A stretch of 49,104 bases of DNA from an uncultured Opitutia bacterium (GTDB lineage: Bacteria > Verrucomicrobiota > Verrucomicrobiia > Opitutales > Seribacteraceae), in contig CALBIN010000027.1 of assembly GCA_937893275.1 (NCBI GenBank), positions 1 through 49,104 of the forward strand, given 5' to 3'. The stretch's first letter is position 1. Every line of letters starts with the position of its first letter. This document shows positions 36,178 to 45,648 of the stretch, piece by piece. Both the position numbers and the translations under genes were made by a program. The notes beneath the pieces are model-generated. The model had not been told where the DNA came from, made no database searches, and saw nothing but the letters and a program-made list of their open reading frames with translations.

Positions 36178-37614
36178 TCAAGTAACAGGCAAAAGTTCCT
36201 GAATCGGAGAACCGTTCGGCAGGATAGGCATGGGGCGACCGCCATGGTCGGGAAACGCGAGGTTGTAATCTATGCCCAAATGCTGATAGACGCTGGCCCA
36301 GAGATCGTTGGGAGACAAGGGCCGCTCGACAGGTTCCTCGCCCTTCGAATCGGTTGCCCCAATCACTTGACCCGTGCGCATACCACCCCCGGAAACGAGC
36401 ATGCTCATTGCCCGCGGCCAATGGTCGCGTCCAGGTTGATCCACCTTTGTCTTAGATCCCTTGCCTATCGAAATGCGGGGAGTACGGCCGAACTCGCCGG
36501 TAACGACAAGCATGACCTTCCTGTCTAAACCTCTTTCATAAAGGTCCTCCACCATCGCGGTTATAACCTTGTCGTAGATCGGCAGGCGCACCTTTGAGTC
36601 CTTGAAGATGTGGGCGTTCACGGCATGACTGTCCCAATTGTAGGCGCCTTCATCGATCCAAGGCACACCAGTGCCACCGTAAGGATTTTCCATCACTACC
36701 GTCACCCAGTTTGCACCCGCTTCCACCAACCGACGAGCCAGCAACGCTCGAGTACCCCAGTTATGATTACTGAATCGATCTCGAGTTCGCTGAGATTCCT
36801 TACTCAAATCAAAGGCATCGCGCACATTTCCAGAAGTCATCATACTTAGCGCACGCTGGTTAAAAAGGTCCATCGAGTTAAAAACGCCGCTGTTGTCGAC
36901 GTCCCGACGCATCTGGTCGAAATCATGAAGAAGTGAGGTTCGATCGGTAAGTCGGTCAGCCAGACTTTTATCGATATCGATGTTTTCGACCTTGAAGTCC
37001 TTTTCACTGGGATCGGCCGAAATGGCGAAAGGATGAGTCTCCGAACCCAAATAGGCAGACCCAAAGCTAAAAGTATTGATCCCGTTGACCCTACCATTGC
37101 CGAGAGCCATATATCCGGGCATCCCTCTGGTATCCCGCTTCCCCTCGAGGGCCTTGTAGGCCATAGAACCCACGCAAGGAAAGTCATTTATGAAACCAGT
37201 CGGCTCCTTGGGGTCACGACCAGTCAGAAAACGTTTATGACCGCCGCCATGATCAGAAAAGGTATGGTGGACAGAGCGAATCAGATTGTACTTGTCCGCA
37301 CATTTGGCATGCATGGGCAGAAGTTCGCAAACCTCGACGCCCGGCACATTCGTACGAATGGGATTGAACTCACCTCGATGCGTATCAGGAGCATCGGGTT
37401 TCATATCGTAGGTCTCCATGTGAGGCGCACCGCCGGGGAGCCAAACAAAGATTACTGATGTGTCCTGCTGAGTTTTACCAGCAGAAGCAGACAGGTCGCG
37501 AGCCTTTAGGAGACTGCTTATACCCAAACCTCCCGCGGTAGCCCCACCGATTTGAAGAAAACTGCGCCGCGGCATAGGGCCGGGACACAAACCATTTAAT
37601 TCTCCATGCTTCAT
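36178..37614 (-). CDS. Tat-exported DUF1501 family protein
   Basis: 478 residues. The N-terminus has a twin-arginine signal (PRRSFLQIGGATAGGLG). The body is the DUF1501 fold, related to alkaline phosphatase/sulfatase-like proteins: VIFVWLPGGAPHMETYDMKPDAP, HHTFSDHGGGHKRFLTGRDP, LVVTGEFGRTPRI, and a terminal DLWASVYQHLGID. Most family members are uncharacterised and often stand beside cytochrome-type or ThuA/dehydrogenase genes in PVC genomes, as here. The codon at 37617 is TTG; the ATG at 37614 is the more natural start. A second ATG at 37575 would give a short signal peptide and cannot be excluded. Confidence 0.9.
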   Translation of the reverse strand: MKHGELNGLCPGPMPRRSFLQIGGATAGGLGISSLLKARDLSASAGKTQQDTSVIFVWLPGGAPHMETYDMKPDAPDTHRGEFNPIRTNVPGVEVCELLPMHAKCADKYNLIRSVHHTFSDHGGGHKRFLTGRDPKEPTGFINDFPCVGSMAYKALEGKRDTRGMPGYMALGNGRVNGINTFSFGSAYLGSETHPFAISADPSEKDFKVENIDIDKSLADRLTDRTSLLHDFDQMRRDVDNSGVFNSMDLFNQRALSMMTSGNVRDAFDLSKESQRTRDRFSNHNWGTRALLARRLVEAGANWVTVVMENPYGGTGVPWIDEGAYNWDSHAVNAHIFKDSKVRLPIYDKVITAMVEDLYERGLDRKVMLVVTGEFGRTPRISIGKGSKTKVDQPGRDHWPRAMSMLVSGGGMRTGQVIGATDSKGEEPVERPLSPNDLWASVYQHLGIDYNLAFPDHGGRPMPILPNGSPIQELLPVT

Positions 37615-37709
37615 CAAACAATATATTTCAGAAAAACACCTACTTCGTCAAGAATCCAAGCCTTTACATGAAGCACATTTTCAGGAAAGCTTTTGACGAA
37701 ATTTATCAA

Positions 37710-38693
37710 TTACGAACGCTCTTTCCAGTCATAGGCTACTCGAGAATTTCTCCAGAAAAACTTTTCCGACTGCTCGGAGGGCATTTCGGCAAGATATTCC
37801 TTCAAAATATCGATTGCCGTAGAGTATGGAGCTGTATGATCGCTCACAGGCCAATTGCTCCCGTAAAGGAGGCGATTCTCCCCAAAAGTCTTCCAGAGAT
37901 GATCCAATCGTGATCGATAAGTGGCCGCGTGTTGAAATTCCGGAGCAAGTTTTCTTACGATGTTTGAAACCTTTGCAAAGACATTTGGTCTTGTCGCCAG
38001 ATTTTTCATAGCCCGTTCGGCAGCATCCCGCACGAATGAATCCGTTGAGGCGTCAAAGGGGAAATGGTTGATGATAATCCGCAAAGTAGGGACGATTTCC
38101 GCCAACTTCACGATACTGGGCAGCATGGCGGGTCCACCCAAGACATCCACGCTAAGCTCTTGTGCCGCGATATGCCGTAAATCCTCGACATAAGAAGCAC
38201 CCGAAAGGTCGACCAACTCCTTTTCGCGAATACGGATTCCTCGGAAAAGAGGGTCTTTCGCGAATAGTTCTAGATGCCCCCGGAATTCGAGGTCGCCTAC
38301 CGGCAAATTTCCCACAACGCCAAGGATAGATGGACTTTCATTCGCAAGATCGAGAAGCCATTGATTATCCTCTATTCGAGGTGAAGCTTCAACCAAGATT
38401 GATTCTCGTATGCCATGAGATTCAGCAGTCTTTAAGAAATCCTTCGGCAGAACAGTACGATGAAGGAGTTTGTCCTTCTCCTCCGGCCAAACCACACCGC
38501 CTTCGCGACCAGGATCGTAAAAATGAACGTGAGCGTCGACCGCGCGTGAAACTCGTGCCTTCGAGTTTCCAGCCTTTTGCGGTTGGGTTTCAGGCCACTG
38601 CCGCACGCACCCCGGCATAAGAGAACCGATACCCAAACCACTTGCGGCAAGAAAGGTCCGACGATCAACTGCTAATTGGCGACTAGTTGGCAT
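37710..38693 (-). CDS. Tat-exported amidohydrolase (COG3618-like lactonase family)
   Basis: 327 residues of the amidohydrolase-2 TIM-barrel type. A twin-arginine motif (DRRTFLAASGLGIGSL) is followed by a Cys (MPGC) that might be lipidated, though the lipobox is poor. The metal-site start VDAHVHFYDP, the later NHFP strand and the terminal LLYGSNWPVSD are as in L-fuconolactonase/2-pyrone-4,6-dicarboxylate lactonase relatives. The role is probably hydrolysis of a sugar lactone or ester in the periplasm; the substrate cannot be read. It lies 92 bases upstream of the DUF1501 gene on the same strand and is likely part of the same exported catabolic set. Confidence 0.87.
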   Translation of the reverse strand: MPTSRQLAVDRRTFLAASGLGIGSLMPGCVRQWPETQPQKAGNSKARVSRAVDAHVHFYDPGREGGVVWPEEKDKLLHRTVLPKDFLKTAESHGIRESILVEASPRIEDNQWLLDLANESPSILGVVGNLPVGDLEFRGHLELFAKDPLFRGIRIREKELVDLSGASYVEDLRHIAAQELSVDVLGGPAMLPSIVKLAEIVPTLRIIINHFPFDASTDSFVRDAAERAMKNLATRPNVFAKVSNIVRKLAPEFQHAATYRSRLDHLWKTFGENRLLYGSNWPVSDHTAPYSTAIDILKEYLAEMPSEQSEKFFWRNSRVAYDWKERS

Positions 38694-38835
38694 GTAATAG
38701 AGAACATCTTGAACACTTGCTTAAACAATATGGCTAATTATTGACCTTGATCGCAATTTCATGCAACTGCAGAGGATGACTCATTATCAATAGGCCTGAC
38801 GACCATTTGAGAAGAAATTGAGTCGCAGCACGGCA

Positions 38836-38865
38836 TTGACACCAATAGAGTTATCGGCATATTAT
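38836..38865 (+). promoter_or_regulatory. Near-consensus sigma70 promoter of tRNA-Asn
   Basis: TTGACA (38836-38841), an 18-base spacer and TATTAT (38860-38865) place the start point a few bases before the tRNA 5' end at 38876. The -35 is perfect and the -10 differs at one base. The other part of the 182-base gap back to the amidohydrolase start shows nothing I can support. Confidence 0.75.
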
Positions 38866-38875
38866 TATTGTTTGA

Positions 38876-38950
<75 letters not shown>

Positions 38951-38970
38951 CCTCTTTTTGCTAAGGCTGG

Positions 38971-40335
38971 CTACGATTCTCGTACATCCAATTCAGGCCA
39001 ACGGTCTAATTTTCGGTGAAGCGTTCGACGGCTTACTCCCATTAGCTCAGCGGCCTTCGTACGATTCCCGCCCGCCCGAACCAAAGCGTTGCGAAGGAGA
39101 CGTTTTTCATTTTCCTCCACCGAAAGATTTTCTCCTGGCGGGCGTTCATCTGCAAGAAGGTCGGTAGGTGCGGAGAAACGAGGATCCAGATCATACTCGG
39201 TAATTTCACTTCCTCTCTTCAGCACGACCATATTCTCACAAAAGTTTCGCAACTCCCTGACATTGCCCGGCCACGAATAGGAACGAAGGATGGATAGTGC
39301 CTGATCACTGGGAATAGGGGTAGTCAAACCGTTTTCCTCGGCAAACTCTTCCAAAAAATGGTTAAGGAGGATTGGCACGTCGTCTGCACGTTCTCGAAGC
39401 GAGGGAAGTTGGATTCGAATAACGTTTAGCCGGTAAAACAAATCGTCCCGGAACTCGCCTTTTTTGACCATCTTTTCGAGATTCCGATTCGTGGCGCAAA
39501 CAAGTCGCGCATTCACAGCAATCGGCTTCATACTGCCAAGCCGCTCAATTGTTTTGGATTCTAGAAAGCGAAGTAGCTTCACTTGAGTGGAAGGATCGAT
39601 TTCTCCAATTTCATCTAAAAAGAGAGTTCCCTTGTCCGCCGCCTCAAAACGACCGATACGCCGGTCGGTAGCTCCTGTGAAAGCACCTTTCTCATGTCCG
39701 AACAATTCACTTTCCAAAAGGTTCGCAGGAAGAGCAGCGCAGTGGACTGGAACAAATGGGCCCCGAGCGCAGTCGCTGTTTTGATGAATGGCTTGAGCAA
39801 TCAGTTCTTTGCCCGTACCGGTTTCACCTTGAAGCAAAACGGAAGCTTTGGAAGGGGCGACCAGCCTCACCTTCTCCAACACCTCCTCAAGAGCCGAAGA
39901 CTCACCCAAGATGCCATCAAAACTGTATTTCTTATCTAGGCGACGATGAAGATCTGCATTTTCCTCTTTTAAATTCCGAGAATCAAGACCACGGCGAATA
40001 AGGATTTCCAATTTCTCCAAGTTCAAAGGTTTGGAGAGAAAATCAAAAGCTCCTCGCTTCATGGCTTCCACGGCAACGTCTACGTCTCCATAGGCCGTCA
40101 TCATTATACACACAGGCCTGTTCGGCAGCCGAATGGCATGATCGATAACGCTCATTCCGGAAGATCCGGACATGCGAAGATCGGTCAAAACGATATCGAA
40201 TTTCTCGGCAGCCAGTAGGTTGAACGCTTCCTCGGGATCCGAAGCCAAGTACACGTCGAATTTATCTTCAAGAGCTAACTCCAGACCTTCGCGGGTGTGT
40301 TGCTCGTCGTCAACGATGAGGATTGTTGCAGGCAT
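38971..40335 (-). CDS. NtrC-family sigma54-dependent response regulator
   Basis: 454 residues in the classic three-part order. The receiver (about 1-120) has acidic DDE at 9-11 and phosphoacceptor Asp52 (VLTDLRMSG). The AAA+ sigma54-activation domain (about 140-375) has Walker A GETGTGKE, the sigma54-contact loop GAFTGA, Walker [12 protein letters not shown] and an arginine finger region. A C-terminal Fis-type helix-turn-helix ends [20 protein letters not shown]. The companion sensor kinase lies 36 bases upstream. It would activate sigma54 promoters after phosphorylation. The regulon is not visible here; I found no -24/-12 element that I would defend. Confidence 0.95.
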   Translation of the reverse strand: MPATILIVDDEQHTREGLELALEDKFDVYLASDPEEAFNLLAAEKFDIVLTDLRMSGSSGMSVIDHAIRLPNRPVCIMMTAYGDVDVAVEAMKRGAFDFLSKPLNLEKLEILIRRGLDSRNLKEENADLHRRLDKKYSFDGILGESSALEEVLEKVRLVAPSKASVLLQGETGTGKELIAQAIHQNSDCARGPFVPVHCAALPANLLESELFGHEKGAFTGATDRRIGRFEAADKGTLFLDEIGEIDPSTQVKLLRFLESKTIERLGSMKPIAVNARLVCATNRNLEKMVKKGEFRDDLFYRLNVIRIQLPSLRERADDVPILLNHFLEEFAEENGLTTPIPSDQALSILRSYSWPGNVRELRNFCENMVVLKRGSEITEYDLDPRFSAPTDLLADERPPGENLSVEENEKRLLRNALVRAGGNRTKAAELMGVSRRTLHRKLDRWPELDVRES

Positions 40336-40371
40336 TTCTAAATAATTTAGGCAGAATTATATAAGTATATT

Positions 40372-41550
40372 TCACTGCTCCTCAAGCAGCTTCATCCGTC
40401 GATCTTTTCTTGGAAAACGGAGGGTCACAATAGTGCCCGCACCTGGTTTGCTGTCGATGCCTACGTCACCACCATGATCTCGCATAATACGATAGACAAT
40501 CATCATCCCTATGCCGTGACCGTTTTTTTTCGTGGTGTAATAGGGCTCGAACACCTTGGGAATGTCTTCCTTCGCAATGCCGACCCCCGAGTCGACAAAC
40601 TGTACATAGACGTTTTCATCGTCTCCGCGAGTAACGATGCTTAACTTTGGCTGCTTCCCCATAGCGTCGATCGCGTTGCCAATCACATTGAAAAAAACCT
40701 GTTTCAATTGGTCCGGATCTGCAAAAACGAAAGGTGTTTTCGCGCACTCCTCCACTTGAATGCTTACCTTGCGGGCTTTAAATTCCTCTTCTCGGCCTCG
40801 CAAAGATTCTTCTAGCAACTCAAGTAGGTTGGTTTCACGAAAATCAGGTTCGGAAGGGCGAATCGCCTCAAGAAAATGGGCAATGATACCATCCAGACGC
40901 TCCACCTCTTTCACGCAGGCGCCGAGGGATTTTTCCAGTTTTTCGTTTTCGGCTACTTCATCAAGACGGCGCATCATTAGCTGCAGATGAATATTAATGG
41001 AGTTGAGAGGGTTTCCGAGTTCGTGTGCAACTCCGGCCGCCAAGTTCATTACGCTCGCTATCTTTTCACTCTCGATCAACTCCTCGGTGGACACCTTGTC
41101 CTCCGTAACATCAGACAACACTACTGCAAGACTGCGAGAATGTTTGGTTGCTTCAAGATTGTCCTCGCTTTCGATGGGGACGGCATAGAGCCGAACATAG
41201 CGATATTCGGGATAAGAAATACTTAACTCCCGGGTAATTACCTCCGCTTCAGGAAACCCGGTCTTACGATCAAGCCCCAATGCTCGTGCAATCTCTGGAG
41301 CGGCTCGAGCCACCTTGACTTTGCCGACTGCACTTTCCTTCAATCCAATTAGACGTCGACCTTGCAGGTTCGCGTACTGAATAGAGCCCGCGCCATCGAG
41401 AACCAGAATACCATCACGTATAACATCGAAGATGGTTTCCAATAACCGCCGCTCCTTGGCCAGCTTTTGCACTAATATGCCAAGATTTACCTCGTCCAGG
41501 TCTTCAATGCGCCCAAGGACGCGATCAAGTGGACTTCGGCGAGGTTTCAC
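40372..41550 (-). CDS. Soluble PAS-domain sensor histidine kinase (NtrB-like)
   Basis: 392 residues with no membrane segment, so a cytoplasmic sensor. A PAS domain (about 35-150; IFDVIRDGILVLDGAGSIQYAN) precedes the HisKA dimerisation helix. Its phosphoacceptor His is in GVAHELGNPLNSI. The HATPase_c domain has the N box (FFNVIGNAIDAMG), the G1 box (VDSGVGIAKEDIPKVFEPYYTTK) and GHGIGMMIVYRIMRDHGG. The start is GTG, overlapping the coaB stop (GTGA), so its translation is coupled to coaB. The cognate regulator is the next gene. The signal is unknown; the absence of a periplasmic domain argues for an internal cue or a PII-like partner. Confidence 0.93.
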   Translation of the reverse strand: MKPRRSPLDRVLGRIEDLDEVNLGILVQKLAKERRLLETIFDVIRDGILVLDGAGSIQYANLQGRRLIGLKESAVGKVKVARAAPEIARALGLDRKTGFPEAEVITRELSISYPEYRYVRLYAVPIESEDNLEATKHSRSLAVVLSDVTEDKVSTEELIESEKIASVMNLAAGVAHELGNPLNSINIHLQLMMRRLDEVAENEKLEKSLGACVKEVERLDGIIAHFLEAIRPSEPDFRETNLLELLEESLRGREEEFKARKVSIQVEECAKTPFVFADPDQLKQVFFNVIGNAIDAMGKQPKLSIVTRGDDENVYVQFVDSGVGIAKEDIPKVFEPYYTTKKNGHGIGMMIVYRIMRDHGGDVGIDSKPGAGTIVTLRFPRKDRRMKLLEEQ

Positions 41551-42191
41551 GAATCTATCCTTTCCAAAAGGATACGGGCTACCTCAAGCTTCGGGGATAG
41601 ATCGATAGGGACGATCTCCCCATTTCTCCCAAGCAAAGTGACCTCGTTAAAATCGGATGCAAATCCACACTCAGGCAATGACACGTCGTTCACTACGATC
41701 CAATCAAGATTCTTTTCACGAAGCTTTCGCTCTCCATTACTCAAGCAATCGTTTGTCTCAGCGGCAAAGCCGACGAGGTTTTGACCTGAAGCTTTGCGGC
41801 GACCAAGTTCCGTCAAAATGTCGGGAGTCTGCTCCAGTTCCAAAATCGTGCTCATTTCACCTTTCTTGAGTTTACTTTTAGCAACGAGAGCCGGTTTGTG
41901 GTCGCAGACGGCGGCTGCCATTATCATGAAGTCGCATGATGCAAAAATGTCAAGGCAAGCGGCAAGCATCTCATCAGCGGTTTCTACAAACGTCTGTCTC
42001 ACGCCGGACTTTACCTCAAGAGTGACTGGTCCGCTAATCAAATCTACTTCCCAGCCACGTTCACGAGCTGCATCGGCTACGGCAAAACCCATCTTGCCCG
42101 TGGACGGGTTCGAGAGGAAACGGACGGGATCCAACCATTCTCTAGTGGGTCCCGCCGTAACCAGACAACGAATTGAGCTTGCTTTTGTCAC
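41547..42191 (-). CDS. coaB: Phosphopantothenoylcysteine synthetase domain protein (CoaB)
   Basis: The CoaB half of coenzyme A synthesis, joining 4'-phosphopantothenate and cysteine with a nucleotide. The DFP-domain motifs are present: LVTAGPTREWLDPVRFLSNPSTGKMGFAVA, the nucleotide/dimer-region MAAAVCDHKP, KLKKG, and VGFAAET, ending ARILLERI. No CoaC flavoprotein domain is fused, unlike most bacterial Dfp. The frame is open to an ATG at 42275, but those 28 residues are not family-like and overlap the divergent membrane protein gene by 13 bases. The GTG at 42191 fits the family start better. It is first in a coaB-kinase-regulator run; the link between CoA synthesis and the two-component system is unexplained. 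Confidence 0.88.
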   Translation of the reverse strand: MTKASSIRCLVTAGPTREWLDPVRFLSNPSTGKMGFAVADAARERGWEVDLISGPVTLEVKSGVRQTFVETADEMLAACLDIFASCDFMIMAAAVCDHKPALVAKSKLKKGEMSTILELEQTPDILTELGRRKASGQNLVGFAAETNDCLSNGERKLREKNLDWIVVNDVSLPECGFASDFNEVTLLGRNGEIVPIDLSPKLEVARILLERIDS

Positions 42192-42262
42192 ATTGAAAGA
42201 AAGGCTCGCGATGATATCGAATCTTTCAGGCAAATACAATATTTCATAAAAACCAACATCAG

Positions 42263-43024
42263 ATGCAAAAACCAAAACGGGAAAATATTTGGCTGAATTT
42301 TGGATTCAATCTAATTCTGCCTATCTTAATCCTCCGAAAAGGAGACGATTGGCTAGGAGAGCCGCTTACGGGGTTGCTTGACGCACCCAGCGATGGGCCA
42401 CTGGTGGGTTCCGTCATTCTAGTCTTGGCAGTCTTATTCCCCATAGGATATGGCACATGGGATCTGCTCCGTCGCAAGCGCTGGAACATCATTTCCATTT
42501 TGGGTGCCGTGAGTGCATTCCTTACCGGCGGCATAGGACTCGTTCCAGGTGCCACAGTAGCGATGTTCGCGATAAAAGAAGCAGCCCTTCCGACCATTTT
42601 TGCCATATTGACCGTGGCCACGCTCAACACGAAAAAGCCTCTCGTAAAGTTGTTTTTATACAATCCCGACGTGATTAACGTGGATCGGGTGGAAACCGCC
42701 TTGGAACAACGCTCCGCAAAAGCCAAGTTCGACAGGCTGTTGGCCCAGTGCACTTGGTATATTGCATCAACCTTCATTCTAAGCGCCATTCTCAACTATG
42801 CTCTTGCGAGAATCATCGTTAAGACGGAACCACATATAAACAAGGCCGCCTTCAACGATGAGGTTGGCTCAATGATGACATGGAGTTTCCCGATTATCAG
42901 CATACCTTGCATGATCGTTACCGCTTTTGCCTTTTGGAAATTGATAAAAGGCATCAAGTCCCACGCAGGACTAGCCATTGAGGAAGTTCTCGTCGGTGTT
43001 GAACAGGTATCTGAAAATAAATAA
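42263..43024 (+). CDS. Multi-pass membrane protein, possibly VC0807-like
   Basis: 253 residues with about five to six hydrophobic helices: NFGFNLILPILILR, VGSVILVLAVLFPIGYG, SILGAVSAFLTGGIGL, ALPTIFAILTVAT, WYIASTFILSAILNYAL and FPIISIPCMIVTAFAFW. Short charged loops lie between. The pattern resembles the VC0807 family of small inner-membrane proteins of unknown function, but I hold that loosely. It is the only + strand gene between two leftward runs. It is divergent from coaB and ends 10 bases from the convergent gltA stop. Confidence 0.8.
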   Translation: MQKPKRENIWLNFGFNLILPILILRKGDDWLGEPLTGLLDAPSDGPLVGSVILVLAVLFPIGYGTWDLLRRKRWNIISILGAVSAFLTGGIGLVPGATVAMFAIKEAALPTIFAILTVATLNTKKPLVKLFLYNPDVINVDRVETALEQRSAKAKFDRLLAQCTWYIASTFILSAILNYALARIIVKTEPHINKAAFNDEVGSMMTWSFPIISIPCMIVTAFAFWKLIKGIKSHAGLAIEEVLVGVEQVSENK

Positions 43025-43034
43025 ATGCAGGGCT

Positions 43035-44321
43035 TTAGCGCTCTTCCAATGGAAGGTAAACTCGCTCAGTGGCACCTTGGTAAATTTGGCGAGGGCGATG
43101 GATTTTGCCACCACTCTCGGCAATTTCCTTCCAATGGGCAAGCCATCCGGGAGCCCGACCGATAGCGAATAGGACCGTAAACATATCCGTGGGAAATCCT
43201 AAAGCTTGGAGGATGATGCCGCTGTAAAAATCGACGTTTGGATAAAGCTTTCGCTTAATGAAGTACTCGTCCTGCAATGCCACCTCTTCAAGGTGGCGGG
43301 CGATATCCAAAATTGGGGAAGAAACACCTAAAGCCTCAAGTGCGCTGTCGCAGGCGCCTTTCAGGATTTTTGCGCGAGGATCGTAATTTCGGTAGACTCG
43401 ATGCCCAAAACCCATAAGGCGAGTTTTGCCTTCCTTGGCCGCAAGAATGAAACGTGAACCATCATCGCCAGACTCATGAATCTCGTCGAGCATTTTGATG
43501 ACAGCCATGTTGGCTCCTCCATGAAGAGGACCCCAAAGAGCACATACCGCACCGGCAAGAGAAGCGAAGGGGTTCGCCCCGCCTGACGCAATCATTCGGC
43601 CGGTGGAAGTGGAACAATTTTGCTCATGATCGGCATGCAGAAGAAAAATGAGATCCAAGGCTTTACTTACTGCGGGAGGGACAGCTTCACCGTTGTCGGT
43701 CTTGGAAAACATCATGGAGAGAAAATTCTCGCAGTAAGTCTTTTCTGGATTACTTTTGACAGGCGCAAGCCCCATGCGGAATCGGTGGTGCCGAGCCGCA
43801 ATCTTCCGAATCGCCGAAATAATGATTGCGGCAGATTCGTCGAAGACTGCCAAGTCTTTGACTCGGTCGTTAGAAATCTTGTCGGGATGGCAGGTGCCGA
43901 GCGCATGAATACCGGCCGAAAGAACCGCCATAGGGTGAGCGTCCTGAGGAAAGGCCTCTATGACGCTAGCTACCGACTCGGGAAGAACGCCGGCGGCAGA
44001 AACACGGTGGCGAAAAGCCTGCAATTGGTCGTGGCTTGGAAGCTCCCCATAGATAACGAGATAGGCGGATTCGAGAAAAGTTGATTTTTCGGCTAATTCT
44101 TCGATGGGATAACCTCTGTACCGAAGAATTCCCTTGTCGCCGTCTATAAACGTAACCTTGCTTTCGCAAGAACCGGTATTGCCGTAACCATCGTCAAAGG
44201 TAATGAGGCCACTCTGCTTGCGAAAAGACCGGACATCTATGCCGCTCTCGTCCTCCGTTCCAGTAATAATTGATAGGTCGTAATTATCGTTGCCGATACG
44301 AATAGTGGCCGAATCTTCCAT
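43035..44321 (-). CDS. gltA: Citrate synthase (hexameric Gram-negative type)
   Basis: 428 residues catalysing oxaloacetate plus acetyl-CoA to citrate at the entry of the TCA cycle. It has the N-terminal segment of NADH-regulated Gram-negative enzymes (GYGNTGSCESKVTFIDGDKGILRYRGY split across 66-92), the active-site His in HADHEQNCSTS, the second His in GFGHRVYRNYDPRA, and the catalytic Asp in PNVDFYSG. A TTG at 44351 is in frame, but the ATG at 44321 is the better start. Its downstream neighbour converges within 10 bases. It sits 62 bases after hisH, with a terminator-like hairpin between, so it is probably a separate transcript. Aconitase (2268-4979) is the next enzyme in the pathway. Confidence 0.96.
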   Translation of the reverse strand: MEDSATIRIGNDNYDLSIITGTEDESGIDVRSFRKQSGLITFDDGYGNTGSCESKVTFIDGDKGILRYRGYPIEELAEKSTFLESAYLVIYGELPSHDQLQAFRHRVSAAGVLPESVASVIEAFPQDAHPMAVLSAGIHALGTCHPDKISNDRVKDLAVFDESAAIIISAIRKIAARHHRFRMGLAPVKSNPEKTYCENFLSMMFSKTDNGEAVPPAVSKALDLIFLLHADHEQNCSTSTGRMIASGGANPFASLAGAVCALWGPLHGGANMAVIKMLDEIHESGDDGSRFILAAKEGKTRLMGFGHRVYRNYDPRAKILKGACDSALEALGVSSPILDIARHLEEVALQDEYFIKRKLYPNVDFYSGIILQALGFPTDMFTVLFAIGRAPGWLAHWKEIAESGGKIHRPRQIYQGATERVYLPLEER

Positions 44322-44344
44322 GAGGCAAAATAAAGGATAAGCGG

Positions 44345-44376
44345 AAAACAAAAAGCAGAACCACAGGGTAGCCTGC
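44345..44376 (-). terminator. Putative intrinsic terminator after hisH
   Basis: On the minus strand GCAG and ACC pair with GGT and CTGC around a short loop (44355-44376), and the hairpin is followed by TTTTTGTTTT (44345-44354). The stem is short and interrupted, but the U-tract and the placement just past the hisH stop are right for ending the guaA-his transcript before gltA. Confidence 0.4.
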
Positions 44377-44383
44377 CGCGAGA

Positions 44384-45016
44384 TTAGGTATGGTTTACAT
44401 TATCAAGAAAATTTCGGTAGATTTGCAATCCTTTTGCCTGACTTTTTTCGGGATGGAACTGGGTAGCATGACAATTTCCTGAAGTAATACCGCTGACGAA
44501 CTCTCCGCCATAATCGGTTCGTGAGAAAACTATATCATCGTTCTCGGATTCCACTCGGTAACTGTGAACGAAGTAAAACTGGTCTCCATCGGCCAATCCC
44601 GTCCGTAACCACTTGGGAGTAGTTTCCGAAAACACTAGGCTATTCCAGCCCATGTGAGGCACCTTGAATTCTGCAGGCAGACAAAATCTAGACACCTTTC
44701 CCGGAAAGATGGAAAGGCCCGGAGCATTACCCTCTTCCGACCATTCAAAAAGTACTTGTAGGCCTAGGCAAATACCGAAAAAGGGCCTATCCGCCGCAAT
44801 CCATTCCTTCAAGAGGACATCGAATCCACTGCTCTTTAAAGCACCCATGCAATCAGGGAAACAACCTTGTCCGGGAAATACTAGAGCTGATGCAGTTTCT
44901 GCAACCGAAGGATTGGTTGCCAAAATCACTTCGGAACCCAAGTTCTCGAAAGCCTTCACGACACTTCGAATGTTGCCTGTGCCGTAATCGATTACGGCCA
45001 ACTTCTGCCCCATCAT
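44384..45016 (-). CDS. hisH: Imidazole glycerol phosphate synthase, glutaminase subunit
   Basis: Class I glutamine amidotransferase that feeds ammonia to HisF in histidine synthesis; 210 residues. It starts LAVIDYGTGNIRSVVKAFE. The nucleophile Cys is in FFGICLGLQVLFE, and the triad His and Glu in CHATQFHPEKSQ. The oxyanion strand is FPGQGCF rather than the usual PGVG, a minor variation. GTG at 45019, ATG at 45016 and ATG at 45013 are tandem possible starts. It lies 26 bases after hisB. hisF and hisA do not follow; citrate synthase does. Confidence 0.94.
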   Translation of the reverse strand: MMGQKLAVIDYGTGNIRSVVKAFENLGSEVILATNPSVAETASALVFPGQGCFPDCMGALKSSGFDVLLKEWIAADRPFFGICLGLQVLFEWSEEGNAPGLSIFPGKVSRFCLPAEFKVPHMGWNSLVFSETTPKWLRTGLADGDQFYFVHSYRVESENDDIVFSRTDYGGEFVSGITSGNCHATQFHPEKSQAKGLQIYRNFLDNVNHT

Positions 45017-45045
45017 CACATGCTATGGCAAGTCGCAATAAAACT

Positions 45046-45648
45046 TCACTCGGAAAGCGTACCCTTGGTTGAAAGTATCGCTCCCCCGAGACGAGGTTCA
45101 TGACGTGTGGCCGTGTCTAGAGCACGGGCAAATCCCTTAAAAACCGCTTCCACCACATGGTGCGGTTCTTCACCGTATTCGAGGCGAACATGAAGGTTGG
45201 CTCCGGCTTCATTGGCAAAAGCCTGAAAAAATTCCTTGAATAAATTCACATTGAAGTCGCGAACAAAAGTTACGGGGGGCTCGGCATTATAAACTAGGTA
45301 TGGCCGGTTGCTCAGATCCAAGGAGACAGTTACGAGGGTTTCGTCCATGGGTAAGACAAAGAAGCCGTAGCGAGTAATGCCGGCACGGTTGCCCAATGCC
45401 TTACGCACTGCCTGACCGAGGACCAAGCCCGTATCCTCCACTAGATGATGGTAGTCCACTTCTACGTCGCCGCGGGCATCCACCGAGAGATCGAAGAAAC
45501 CATGACGGGCAAAAAGCTCAAGCATATGGTCAAAGAAAGGAGCACCTGTATTGATTTCCCCTTTGCCCTCTCCGTCGAGATTCAAAGAGAGATTGACGGA
45601 GGTTTCATTAGTCTCCCGCGAAACTTCGCCTATTCGTGTGTTTTCCAT
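45046..45648 (-). CDS. hisB: Imidazoleglycerol-phosphate dehydratase
   Basis: 200 residues, the monofunctional dehydratase without the N-terminal phosphatase of E. coli HisB. Mn-binding motifs are complete: [22 protein letters not shown] and [16 protein letters not shown]. It catalyses the sixth step of histidine synthesis. Its start overlaps the hisC 3' end by 19 bases, implying translational coupling, and hisH follows. Confidence 0.96.
   Translation of the reverse strand: MENTRIGEVSRETNETSVNLSLNLDGEGKGEINTGAPFFDHMLELFARHGFFDLSVDARGDVEVDYHHLVEDTGLVLGQAVRKALGNRAGITRYGFFVLPMDETLVTVSLDLSNRPYLVYNAEPPVTFVRDFNVNLFKEFFQAFANEAGANLHVRLEYGEEPHHVVEAVFKGFARALDTATRHEPRLGGAILSTKGTLSE

Noticed and set aside
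38951-38970. Terminator after tRNA-Asn
   Set aside because: There is a short T-run, and AGCCA/TGGCT can pair across it, but the hairpin would enclose the T-run instead of preceding it.
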